Assembly (NCBI GenBank): GCA_037355855.1
Contig: CM074759.1
Coordinates: forward strand, 3,286,001 to 3,350,000
Length of the DNA stretch: 64,000 nucleotides
DNA from: Pseudo-nitzschia pungens
Taxonomy: Eukaryota; Bacillariophyta; Bacillariophyceae; Bacillariales; Bacillariaceae
Direction: 5' to 3'
Shown one piece after another: positions 1 through 10,665 of the stretch. The notes under the pieces were generated by a model. That model saw only the letters and a program-made list of their open reading frames with translations, ran no database searches and had not been told where the DNA came from. Both the position numbers and the translations under genes were made by a program. How positions within the stretch are numbered: position 1 is the stretch's first letter; each line of letters begins with the position of its first letter.

Positions 1-1003
1 TGCTTCCCAATCCACTGGGAAATTCACAGGCATAAACATGTCCCTTCCAAACACCAATTGTGCTGGGGAGTACCCCAGGGTGGTGTGGATGGTGCTTCTG
101 ATAGCATACGCTGCTTTGGTGGTGAATTCCTTGAAGGGGTCCTTCTCGTGGAGGTCTCTGTTCTCCAGGTTAAAGGAAAGCAGGCAATCCTTCAGCACTT
201 GGTGGATCCTCTCCAACACAGCATTGGATTGGGGGTTCCAGGTGCCACTAGGCTTTCTTTTCATTCCCATGTTGTCACAGAGCTCTTGGAACTCAGCCTT
301 GAACTCACTTCCACCATCGAATCCGATTTCCTTTGGTCGAGGATATCTTGCTAGCCAGGTACTGTCCAACAGTCGTTGAGTTTCTGCAGCATTTGGCGAG
401 TCCTTCAGGTGAGCCAGTTCAAACCATCCGGTTACTGGGTCCACCATGGTGAGAACATGGATGTGGTAGTCTTTACCATTTTTATTGTGGACAGTTGCAG
501 GTCCCCAGAGGTCCACATTGACCCTCTGCCATTTGGTGACTTCAGCTACGTTCTCCGGTAGTAGTCCATACTTCTTCCGGCCACTCTTTTTGAACATCTG
601 GCATGTGTGGCAGCGTTTTCAGAGGTCCTGGACATCCTTCCATAGGCCTTTCCAGGTGAACACTGAGCGTATGCTCTGTTCCATTCTCTTCTCTCCGGGG
701 TGGACCAACATGGTGTGGTACCACTCCATAATTCTTTCTTTGAGTTTGTCAGGAATCAGAATTTTCCCTTCTTTGTGGATTAGACTGTGACCTTCCACAT
801 TTTTGGTGGTCAGCTGGTTGTCTTTTTCCAGAGCGTGAATGATCTGTGTGTCCTTTTGTTGGTAGAATTGGATCATATCCAGGGCAAGCAGGAATGCACT
901 ATTGCCCTGGAATTCTTCTGGTGATTCTCCAAGTGGGAATAGGAGTTGGCGGAGGTGCTCTTCCTCATCTGCGTAGGTGAGGGGCTTATTTGGTGGTAGC
1001 CAT
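1..1003 (-). pseudogene. Ty3/gypsy integrase fragment (gypsy family II)
   Basis: Read on the minus strand, this is the integrase part of a gypsy Pol polyprotein, which inserts element cDNA into host DNA. The zinc-binding HHCC region is visible (WYHTMLVHPG, then CHTCQ). The catalytic core follows: VDLWGP with the first Asp, FDGGSEFK with the second Asp, and NPQSNAVLERIH with the Glu. One in-frame TGA (619-621) lies between the two halves of the zinc finger; otherwise the frame is open to the window edge, where the gene continues. The upstream (pol-proximal) side is cut at 1003 by the LTR of gypsy copy 1. The same family appears at 44063-44315 (plus) and 59450-60204 (minus). The family assignment is firm; the element is inactive here. 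Confidence 0.88.
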
Positions 1004-1265
1004 TGTGACATGCTAGCGTAGGCAAGCATGAATCACAATTAAATAATTAACCAAATCCCACATACGAGCTGACCGGTGTTTGAATACAAATATTCAAACT
1101 GTACGCCGGACGCTCCAGCAATGCATGTGTGCCGGTATTCAAATAGTAGCAAGGCACGCTCGTGTGTAGTCAAACGGTCACACAAAAACTGAAATGCTCT
1201 CTTAAGAGTTAACGATTAGTCACAATTTTCATACTACTCCAATTTTTCTACTTTAGAGTGTAACA
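1004..1265 (+). repeat. 5' LTR of gypsy copy 1
   Basis: The LTR starts TGTGACATGCTAGCG and ends AGTGTAACA, matching the ends of the 325-bp LTRs of copy 2 (TGTAACA...TGTTACA) but shorter and diverged. The first ~32 bases can fold (GTGA...TCAC with GCATG-type inner pairing). It is followed directly by the palindrome CAGTAATTACTG (1266-1277), as in copies 2 and 3. Confidence 0.85.
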
Positions 1266-1393
1266 CAGTAATTACTGTTTATCTTCGATGTAGGAAAACA
1301 GTAGAATTCAGTACTGAACCAAATCAAAGAACAAACATACCTTACCCTCAACAACAGAGGCACCTTTATCCCCAGCAAGCTAATCGTCGCAAC

Positions 1394-2374
1394 ATGGCAG
1401 GCATCTATAGAGATCCCCCTATCACTTACAAGAGCTCTTTTGATTGAACCAAGCCAAAGCTCTTCACCCTCTACAATGTCGATGAGGATCGGACCGGCAG
1501 CATGAAGGTCCCCCTGTTCACAGAGACCGGAGGACTAGAAGAACTGCTCTTTGTGGAGGAGTCCTTCCGACTTCTAAGGCTCCCAATTGACATCTATCTC
1601 ACCCACTTCAGTTGTTGCCTCACTACGGACGCGTAAAGCAAGTGGAATGACATGATAAAAGATCCACTGGACCCAGAAGAATACCAGTACTCCCAAGAAG
1701 AGATCAGAGGTTATGAACAAGCATTCCTTGACTTCACCAAGTTCTACTGCAACGCCAGAGATGCCAGGGATATCATGCACACTTATCTTAGAAGCTCCAA
1801 ATGCAGAAAGACGCCATCGGTCACATGCAAAGAGCACGCGGACCGGATCCTTATCCTCATGAAATACACCCAGAAACTAGATGGAAGCAGCGCCCCTCTC
1901 TCACGAGTAGAGAAACTCACTATCCTCCTACACTCTTTCCCCTCTGCTTGGATCGAAAGCTACGGGATTATCCACAGTGGAATCCAAGAAGACACTACAG
2001 TCCAACAAATCGTGGACCACATGAGCTGTCACGAGCGCCAAGCCAACAAGAAAAGCAACAAGAACAACAACTCTCGTAAGCGAAACTCCCACTTTAACCA
2101 CAAGGGGAACAACAACAAGAAGAAGTCCAATCCCTGCCGGATCCCTGGTCACAACCATGATTGGTCGGAGTACCCAAAGAACAAGTACTCCAAGAACTAC
2201 AACAAGGGATCAACTGCCAAGCAAGCTGAAACCTTCCATACTCAAGCTCACCTTGTCTCCGGAAGCAACAAGTCCTTCCAAGCGCACATGCAAGCAGCAA
2301 GAGAATTATACCACTCCGAACATGGAGGCCGAACTGAAAGAAGTATCGATGGGGAACTTATCTGGCTCCCCTGA
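1394..2374 (+). pseudogene. Gag of gypsy copy 1, with premature stops
   Basis: Gag packages element RNA into cytoplasmic particles. Translation from the ATG at 1394 (MAGIYRDPP, shared with the other copies) is broken by TGA at 1445-1447 and TAA at 1634-1636. From 1652 the frame is open and matches copy 2 Gag. There is an Asn/Lys-rich basic tract and then a knuckle region NPCRIPGHNHDWSEY, in which the last zinc ligand Cys has become Tyr. The frame ends at TGA 2372-2374, after which pol continues in the same frame. A small deletion near 1571 relative to copy 2 removes several residues. Confidence 0.88.
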
Positions 2375-3235
2375 CTCCAAGGCTCCAAGCCTAACAAGAA
2401 GCCCCGGGCTTCCTCAAAACCAGCAATCACCTTGCCTCCGGCTCCCCAGGAACTGGATGCCAGCACAGCCCTGCTGTCTGGGATGACGCATGGAGGAGAT
2501 CTCCCAGATAAAGAGGGGAAGGAACCTACAGGATGGAGTATTCCTGTTGAAAGCTCAGCAAAGCCTGCTACCGCAGCAGCAAAAACAATCGTTCGAAACA
2601 TCCTACAGGATATATCAAACGTGGATCCGAATCGAAACCAACCGAATCGATCCAAGGGTACAACAGACGCATCATCGATCACTATCGATCCAAATAAGAC
2701 AGCAGCAACAAATGGACCACTCTTGTCTCTAGCAAGGAATTGGTCTACCAGTACAGACAAAAATCTCTATTGCAATCCCGGAAACTCCAAAGACTACACC
2801 AAAGGAGGTGCGCTGGAGCAAAATTATTTTAAGCTACTGTCGACTGCTGGAAATACAACAAAAAATACAGCAGAAACTACAATGAATAAGAGCAACGTGG
2901 CTCCTATTCTTCTAACCAATATACAGTTCATACAAGGCATTCCTCTCAAAGCAAGACCACTACTAGCGCTACTAGATAGTGGATCCTCCGGAACTCTAAT
3001 CAACAAAAGAGCACTACCATTTGGCACAATGCCACTCCGAAGCAAGCATCAAATCATAACTACTACAGCGAATGGAAGCTTTGATACTACAGAATACATC
3101 ATCATGAAGAACCTCAAGCTACAAAAGTTTGGCAACTATAACATCGACCGACAAGAGGCAAGGCTCTTCCATTCCCCCAACTGCAAATATGATATAATAC
3201 TAGGCAGAGACTTTCTCCACCTAGCAAAGATCAAT
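2375..3235 (+). pseudogene. Pol of gypsy copy 1, protease part (interrupted)
   Basis: The frame follows gag after a single TGA and is open to the LINE junction. A conserved linker (PPAPQELDAS...GDLPDKEGKEPTGW) precedes the aspartic protease, whose active site reads LLDSGSSGTLIN, near 2960-3005. The protease would cut Gag-Pol into mature proteins. At the position where copy 2 has the stop 10939-10941, this copy has CGA (Arg). The coding sequence is cut at HLAKIN by the LINE and resumes at 20551. Confidence 0.88.
3217..3235 (+). repeat. Left target-site duplication of LINE copy 1
   Basis: CCACCTAGCAAAGATCAAT is repeated exactly at 20551-20569. It is gypsy copy 1 pol sequence, present once in copy 2 with small differences. 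The pair brackets the whole LINE plus its nested guest. The right edge is ambiguous by a few bases because the LINE tail also begins AAT. Confidence 0.93.
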
Positions 3236-3536
3236 AATAATAATAATATACGTATTTAAATAACTTTATTCACCAAAGGTGAAACTAAATTACTCAGTCT
3301 GTAACCAGACTTTAACGTCGCCTCCATCATAGAGTCAGGACCCCAAGTGGCAGAACGACAAATTTTCAAACAAACCTTGAAGATCAAGCAGGGAAAAAGA
3401 CAAACAAGTCCCACAAAATAGGGACTTGAGAGAAAGGGAGATGGGAATGTAGATATTGGGATAAGATCCAGTATCAAAAGGTAAATGACAGGATGAGAAG
3501 CAGGAACAGGAGACAAAACCAAAGTACAAAGTGTAA
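3236..3536 (-). other. LINE copy 1 3' UTR with (TTA)n tail and two stem-loops
   Basis: On the element strand the 3' UTR ends in a TTA-type microsatellite rather than poly(A). Two terminal hairpins precede it: TTCACCAAAGGTGAA at 3269-3283 and AGTCTGTAACCAGACT at 3296-3311 (plus-strand reading). The same two hairpins occur at every other LINE-type 3' end in the window. In other LINEs such structures are what the reverse transcriptase recognises; that role is inferred here. Confidence 0.82.
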
Positions 3537-6500
3537 TCAACCCTGAGGTCCAATAAGCCAGGCTCTTAGGAGAGCAGCCTCGCGTTGGTATGGCTGCACT
3601 GGTTGGACAGGTGCTGCATACTGCTTCCTGGCAAGGTGGATGGTTGCAAGCCACTGCCTCTTGGCAGTCAGGGTGTAACCTTGTAGGACTTGGAAAGGGG
3701 TTTGTAAAAGGGAGTGTGACTGGGGAAGTGCACCAGCTGCACCAATGGCCAATTCAGAGGAGATGGAAGCATCAAGAGATTGGTGTTGTTCAGCATCAAG
3801 GGTACCCCCAGGACCATGGAGTCGTTCATTCCTATAGGTCCAAAGATCCCAGGAGGTAAGAAAGAACTGATGGATGATAGCTGTAGCCCAACGTTTGGGA
3901 GAGCGCTTGCTTCCAATGTGGGAGTAGTAGTCAGCCTGGATTTGGTACCAGCGAGGAGACCACCTACCCAGAAGCCAGTTGTGCCAACCAATAGTCCTCT
4001 GTGCTCTGACAGCAGACGCAATTGCAAGTGAGTAGGATGATGGATAAATGTTCTGGCCTTTCCGAACTCTGGTGAGGAGATCCACAATGGCAACAACCAA
4101 TGATGGATCAGTTTGTTCAACTTCAAGCCTCTTCTGCAGGGGTCCCTTGAAGGCAAACACACTGTGCCTGACAGCCCCAGGATCCTTGCAGGAGAGCACA
4201 TGAGAAACATTCTCGTTGTCTGCATCACACAAGGGACACCTGGAGTGATCCTGATACTGGTAGTGAAGTAGCTGGTTGCCAACACCAATACTGCCAGAAG
4301 CAAATTTGACAAACCACCTTTGCATGCCAGGAGGTAGACGCTTGAAGGCAGACAGATGGGCACACCAATGGATGGAACTCAAAACAGGTTGTGGAATGGG
4401 AATATCATGGTGGGTCTGCCAATATTGAAGAAGAGGAGGACCAGAAATGGCAACATGCAAAGCATTCTGATCAAACCTTGAACATTTGTTTCCATTGAGA
4501 GAAAAAGCCCAGGGCTCAAACACAAGTCTGGGATAGTGATGGGCAGAAGCTCTATGGACAGAGAGAAATGCCTTTGCCATGCTGTCAACCTGATGATTGC
4601 GAAGGGCCCACCAATCAAGAAAGATTCCAGCTTGATGGCCCTGAACCCACTGAAAGTGCACAGAGATTGGCAGGGCAGAAATCATGTTTCTGATGACATA
4701 AACATAATCAAAAGACTTCTGGGAAATAACCAAAGGCCAGGATCCCTCAGCCTGTTTGAGAGCTGTGTCACCATCCAGAGCAATGGTGATAGAGCCAGAA
4801 GCAATATCAAAAAGACTCACCAGAGCAGTGCAACAGGTGAGAACCCCAATGATTCTTGCCAGTTCACTCCTGTAGGATGATTGATCCTCAGGGGACCCAC
4901 TGACAAAATTACAGCCTGTGAGGAACAATGAAGCAGACTTGGTGGAGGTATTGGGTGACAAAATGAAAGCAGAAGTTCCTCTGAGAAGGTCCGGATCAAA
5001 TGAACCATCACATACAGCACTGGCAGTACCACTCTCAATAGCATCAACAAGGGGCTGACAGCCAGCCTGTGGTAGGGAATATTTGGGGAGAAGTACTCTT
5101 GGAGACGCACGGAGTGCATCAAAGGCATCTACTGGGGAGTCTTGAAGAGAATCAAATGGATTGTACTCCAGAGGATCCATGTCAGGAGGTTCGGAAACAA
5201 AGGCTGAGGACCCAACAACGCGTACAACTTGTCCACAAATAACAGGGCAGACAAGCACATCAGCACAGGCTGGTTTGTCAGAAATGAGTTCAGAAGTGAC
5301 CCTGTATCTGCCCCTGCCTTGGGAGGTGCTCACAGCCCAGCCAGTAGAAGTTTTGAAGAATATTCTGTTGGTGGATGGAGACAAAAACCAAGGCCAAAGA
5401 GAAGCTGTCTGGGGAGAGAGCCAATGCCCAAGGTGAAAAGAAGGAGCCAGTGCCCTGGCTGCAGGGGGTGGACAGGGGGGAAGAAAACAGGTCTGAAGAG
5501 CCTTAGTCCATAAGCGCTTTGCTGCTGGAGGCCAAGATGGAGGACATCTAGGCCAGTCAAGATGATCCCTCAAGTGGTTGGAGGATGTCAGCTGGAAGGC
5601 CATGGGTGAGAGTCTTTTCCCATCTGGAGTACAAATGTCAGCAAGGGAAATAGCCTTGAGGGACATGCGCATGTAGTTCAAGAGGGACAAGTCAGCACCT
5701 CTGAAGCCAGAGTTGACAAAGGCTTGCATGAGATAACAGTCATTGGAACGTAACAGTGGAAGATCTGGGAAGTCTTCAAACAAGCTCACAGGGTGAACAG
5801 AGAAAAACTTCCACACATGTTTGTACCAGCAGGGAGTGACGTATGAAGCAAAAGGATGATAGGGTGTGACACCAAGATGGAGAGGAAGTCCAAGTTCAAG
5901 CCGGAGAGACTCAGCAGTTAGCCTGAGAATCCTACCAGTTTGTGAGGACCTGACAGATTCCTGAAAGAGGGTGGCAATATGACTAAACTCTTGGAGGAGG
6001 TATGGATGGATGAAACCAAAGCCTTGATAGAGGGAAGGACCATAGAACACATGTCTAGGAAATGTCCGTGACATCCCTGCTTTATTCAGCACAGGAACAA
6101 GAGCTGGGTGAATAATCTTAGTCCAGGTGGCCTCATCAAGTTGCGTGACAGGCATGGGGTATTCAACAGACTTCATGAAAGAATACTTGAAGGTGTAGAG
6201 GGATGCGCGCTTCTCACACTTGGAAGCCTTGAGTTGGGTGCCAAAAGACTGAGACTGTGACTTCATATGAGCAATCTGTGCTTCCTCATTGCCATCCATG
6301 GAGATAAAAACCCCAAGGGTCTTGTCAGCATGGTCCACTTCAAAACGATCCAGGGTAGCGCGATTGCCAAGCTTGTCAGCAACAGAGAAGTCACCAGGCA
6401 TGTCAGCAATGGAGCGATAGTCCCAACCAGATCCATTCCATTTGAAATCAATCAAGTAGCAGAAGGATTTGGCAGGTTCAATAGCACCACCAGTGGCAAT

Positions 6501-9168
6501 AATCCCACCAGCCCACCGGTCAAGAGCTTCCTGAAAGTCAACAGCTAATTCCTCACCAGATGTTGAGGAATCAGAGCCAGCACAAAACAAATCTGTGTCA
6601 TCCACAAAGGCAAAACCCACAAGAGAAACCAGTTGCAGTGACAATGAAGTGATAAGATGGACACCATGCCCAGCCTGTTGCATCATTCGGAAGACAATTG
6701 TTGACACCAAAGCCCAAAGAGTTGGACCAATACCATTGCCTTGGCCACAACCACTGAGAGGAACAGATTCATCACCATACACAGGACCTGACCGACCAAA
6801 ACCAGTTTTGATGTGGTGCTTGGCATGTTGCAAAGTAGACAGAAGAACTTCACACACATGTGCAGGAACCCCAAAGCTCTGGAGAGTGAGACCTGCAATC
6901 GGATGAGAGATCCTATCATAACAGCCCTTGGCATCATTCATAGCAACAGCACCTGATCTGCGCTTTTGCCGCAACACATCACATATGAGCTTCTTGTTCA
7001 GGCAGGTGTTGATTGCCTTGTGGTGTTTCCTGCTTCCATGTTGATCGGCAGCCACTGCATTGGCAAGTTCAGCGTAGGCAAGAATGCGTCTGCCAATCAT
7101 CTTGTTGTTGATTTGGAACTCAGGAGACATCAACTGGACGAGCCTCATCTTATCCACTCTATATTCACCAGGTTTCTTGAAGATCTCAACATCAGTGATG
7201 ACCTGCCAAGCAGAAGGAGAGAAGCCAACAATCAATGGGACTGACCTCAGGAGAGTGTCAAACTTGTTCAGCTGGGGATCCAGGGCAAATGCCTTGTGGT
7301 GGGAAAAACTCAAACAAGAAGGTTCACTTGCTGTGCGTTCCCTCTGGCGTTTCCAGGCAGCAGCATTGTCAGCTGGACACACTGAATAGTCAAAGGGGGG
7401 CAAACTCAGGATAGAGTCAGGGACTTTGAGACAGGAAAGAAATTCAGACAGGTATTTGTCAGTGGCAGGAGGAGGATTATATGTGCCATCAAGAACTTGA
7501 GCGGAAGCATGGGCTGTGCCTAGGTATCCAAAATCTTGAATGAAGGAGGGAGTCATGGAGGGAGTGCCAAGACACTGCTGTTGACGCCGGACATTGGATT
7601 CAGCCATAGCTGGAACCATAGTAGACTGAGACTCCAAGACCTGTTCAACACCATCATGGCCAACTGCAATAGCTCGCAAGACAGCTGACTTGTTGACACG
7701 TCCCCGAATAGACCGAGCAGCGAGGCCAAGCTCTCGTTGAAGCCGTTCCCTGCGCATCCTGGCACGAATCTGGGAAGCATGCTGGTTGTGAGGCTTGCCT
7801 TCAGCAAGAAGTGCATCCACCAGGCCTTGATTGAAGGAGTCTCTCCATGAGGGGGCCACTTTCTTCACTGCCCGGTATTGCTTGTAAGCTTGTTTCAGAT
7901 GGAGGAGAGCACTGGAAAGGTCACTGTGTTCTCCTTTGTAGAGAGAAAGCTTGCAGGCCAACCTTTTCAAAACAGTATGACTGGTGGACACACCCTGTCT
8001 CAACTTAACAACACGCCTCCAAAAGTCAATGGTATCACGATAGACTTGCAGCTTTGGTGACCATGGAACCAGACCAGCTCTAGTGTGGCAGAGGTTTTGT
8101 TCAACAGAGAGCCTGAGAGAGGTGGAGGTTTCATGGAGTACTTCATATGTGGTGATGAGATCAGCGCGCACAGAAATATCCCCAGACTGAAACTGAGCCA
8201 GTAGGTGCTCCAGCTTAGCTTGGAGAGAAAACACTCCAGCCTTGAGAAAGCTGTGCCTGACACGCTTGAAATACCGTTGGCGCAGATGAGGGTGAGAGGA
8301 CGGGAGTTTGGAATGAGAGAAGCTCACAGGAGGTGGCAGATGTTTGCCCATGAGGCTGCAATTACAGACTTCAATCCAAAGCATTCTATGGTCAGATTCC
8401 ATACCATAGGCACCACCAAAGGTACAATACCCAGCCCTGAGAACATCAACATTCTCAGAGACCCAAATGGCATCAATTGGTGTTCTGGTAGTGTTGCGGT
8501 TGTGAGTGGCAGGAGGAGAAGACGTACTATGAAGGGTAAGAATGGCATCTCTGAAACCAAGAGCCTTGAGCTCAAAGGACAAGCCATCAGTCCGAACATC
8601 AGCATTTTGATCAATCCCAACAATGACCTGATCACCTGCACCCAGGCAGACCTGAAGGGCAGCAGTCAAATCCCTGTGAAAAAGAATACATGGATTGGGA
8701 CTGAAAAGATTTTCAGCTGCTTGAAAGTAGCGGTACTGTTGATTCCAGACTGAGCCAAGATCCCTATCATTTTCAACTGGGCAGTAAGCAGAAAACATGG
8801 TGACAGTGTAGCCATCCCTGCCCTGAAACTTGACAAAGGACCATCTCCCAAGACCAGATGGATCAGCTCCATGTGCAACCTTGTGGGAACTGAACAGCTG
8901 GTCAATTGAAAAACCTGTGCCGCCAGGCTGAAGCCATGAGCAGTCAGAAGCCTCATGCTTGTTGTTGGCAAGATAGGAAAAACTTGAGGGACTGACATTC
9001 TTCATGCGCCGATTGAAAAGATCACAGGGCAGGAGTTTGGATTCATTCAAACAATGTTCAGCAAAAAGAGCCACACTGGCATTGCTCTTGACAAATTGAC
9101 GGGAGTTGTGCTTGGACATGGACATAAAGGCAGCTCTGCGCTGTGGTCCAATGTTTTGGAAAGTGATG
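3537..9168 (-). pseudogene. LINE ORF2 polyprotein, main part (endonuclease-RT-RNase H)
   Basis: About 1,875 codons are open here; with the 71 codons at 14968-15181, ORF2 would be ~1,946 aa. In order: an APE-like endonuclease (VGIDQNAD, then PIDAIWVS and ESDHRMLWIEV) near 9168-8350; a reverse transcriptase with NDAKGCYDRISH, SGCGQGNGIGPTLW and catalytic FAFVDDTDLF near 6590-6610; an RNase H (AVCDGSFDPD, YRSELA, ALDGDTALK, VQGHQAG, HQVDSMAKA) near 5030-4560; and a C-terminal knuckle CPLCDADNENVSHVLSC near 4190-4240. The enzyme would nick the target and copy LINE RNA at the nick. The only break is the gypsy element at 9169-14967; the first few residues of the present open frame come from that LTR. 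Confidence 0.93.
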
Positions 9169-9493
9169 TGTAACATGCTAGCGTACACTAGTATGTTACG
9201 ACTGGATAATTAACCAAATCCCGCATTGGACAATCGAATATAATCTTTGATACCGGATATATTTAATATGTGTCCTAATTATTATAGTCGAGTCCCAGAT
9301 TAAGGTATATGCCTAATCGTGGGAACCGACAGTGAACCAACATTTATGGCAGAGCATGCCAGAATTTGGCTATGCTCGCAACCTCGAAATTTTATATGTC
9401 TCCATTCTCAAATCGCATAACAATATCTCGTAAAGTATCTAAACATTCACAATTATTTATACTACTCCGAAATTTCTACCTTAGAGTGTTACA
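9169..9493 (+). repeat. 5' LTR of gypsy copy 2
   Basis: It begins TGTAACA and ends TGTTACA, a perfect 7-bp inverted terminal pair. It provides promoter and polyadenylation signals for the element. The first ~30 bases form a hairpin-like repeat (GTAACAT...ATGTTAC). LTR promoter elements could not be pinpointed. Confidence 0.95.
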
Positions 9494-9505
9494 CAGTAAT
9501 TACTG
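9494..9505 (+). promoter_or_regulatory. Palindromic leader motif at the primer-binding position
   Basis: CAGTAATTACTG directly follows the 5' LTR where a tRNA primer-binding site normally lies. It is a perfect 12-bp palindrome, conserved at 1266-1277 (copy 1) and 21376-21387 (copy 3). A second palindromic stretch, TCAGTACTGA, follows about 30-40 bases later in all three. It could prime, dimerise or package the RNA; which of these is unknown. Confidence 0.6.
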
Positions 9506-9621
9506 TCCGCTTTCACGTAGAAAGACAGTAGTATTCAGTACTGAATTCAAACCATCAACAAACTCAACAATAGAACCACCTTGTGTCCCCAACAAGGAAA
9601 ATACCTACCAAGCAAACCACC

Positions 9622-10665
9622 ATGACCGGTATCTACAGAGACCCCCCCATCAGCTACAAGAGCTCTTTCGATCGAACCAAGCCGAAGCTCTTCACCCTGT
9701 ACAACGTCGATGAAGACAGAACCGACAGCATGAAGGTTCCCCTGTTCACTGAAACAGGAGGTCTTGAAGAACTGCTCTTTGTGGAGGAGTCCTTCAGGAA
9801 CGCTGCCAGCTACCTTCGCCTACCAATCAGCATCTATCTAACCCACTTCGGACGCTGCCTCACCACAGACGCCCAGAGCAAGTGGAATGACATGATCAAA
9901 GATCCACTGGATCCCGAAGAATTCCAATACTCCCAAGACGAGATTGGGGGATACGAGCAAGCCTTCATTGACTTCACTCAGCTCTATTGCAATGCCAAGG
10001 ATGCAAGGGACATCATGCACACCTACCTTCGAAGCCACGACTGTCGAAAGACACCATCCGTCACCTGCAAGGAACATGCTGACCGCATCCTTATCCTTAT
10101 GAAATATACCCAGAAACTAGAAGGTAGCAGCGCGCCTCTTTCCAGAGTGGAGAAACTCACTATCCTCCTCCACTCCTTTCCCTCTTCGTGGATCGAAAGC
10201 TATGGCATGATGCATAGTGGAATCCAAGAAGACACAACAGTCCGACACATTGTGGACTACATGAGCTGTCACGAGCGCCAAGCTAACAAGAAAGGCAACA
10301 AGAACAACAACCGGCAACAACAGAAGCGCTCGAATAACAACCACTCTCGCAAGCGCAATTCCCCTAACCACAAGGGCAACAACAACAAAAAGAAATCCAA
10401 CCCCTGTAGGATCCCGGGCCATAATCATGATTGGTCTGAGTGTCCAAAGAACCGGTTCTCTAAGAACTACAACAAAGGCTCCGGAAACAACCAACAAACT
10501 GAGTCTTTCCATGCCCACACTCAAGCGCTCATGATCCCAGGAAGCAACGAGACTTTCCAAGCTCATATCAACGCAGCTCGGGACGCAGCGATTGAGGAAT
10601 ACCACGCCAATCATGGTGGAAGAACTGAACGCAGTATCGATGGGGATCTCATTTGGCTCCCCTGA
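9622..10665 (+). CDS. gag: Gag of gypsy copy 2
   Basis: Structural capsid/nucleocapsid protein of ~347 aa, starting at ATG 9622 (MTGIYRDPP), the start conserved in copies 1 and 3; no ATG lies further upstream in frame. The N-terminal two thirds is the capsid-like region. A very basic Asn/Lys/Gln tract follows, then CRIPGHNHDWSEC, a C-x4-H-x-H-x4-C knuckle, unlike the usual C-x2-C-x4-H-x4-C. The C-terminus (RTERSIDGDLIWLP) ends at UGA, and pol follows in the same frame. Apparently intact. Confidence 0.93.
   Translation: MTGIYRDPPISYKSSFDRTKPKLFTLYNVDEDRTDSMKVPLFTETGGLEELLFVEESFRNAASYLRLPISIYLTHFGRCLTTDAQSKWNDMIKDPLDPEEFQYSQDEIGGYEQAFIDFTQLYCNAKDARDIMHTYLRSHDCRKTPSVTCKEHADRILILMKYTQKLEGSSAPLSRVEKLTILLHSFPSSWIESYGMMHSGIQEDTTVRHIVDYMSCHERQANKKGNKNNNRQQQKRSNNNHSRKRNSPNHKGNNNKKKSNPCRIPGHNHDWSECPKNRFSKNYNKGSGNNQQTESFHAHTQALMIPGSNETFQAHINAARDAAIEEYHANHGGRTERSIDGDLIWLP

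Larger units (their letters stand above)
1004..3235 (+). mobile_element. Ty3/gypsy LTR retrotransposon, copy 1 (5' part)
   Basis: This is the 5' part of a gypsy element: LTR, leader, gag and the start of pol. It is interrupted at 3235 by LINE copy 1; its pol resumes at 20551 and is interrupted again at 21088 by gypsy copy 3. No matching 3' LTR was found in the window. It is closely related to complete copy 2 (9169-14967). Gag carries two premature stops and has lost the last zinc-knuckle Cys, so this copy is dead and older than the LINE inserted in it. Confidence 0.9.
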
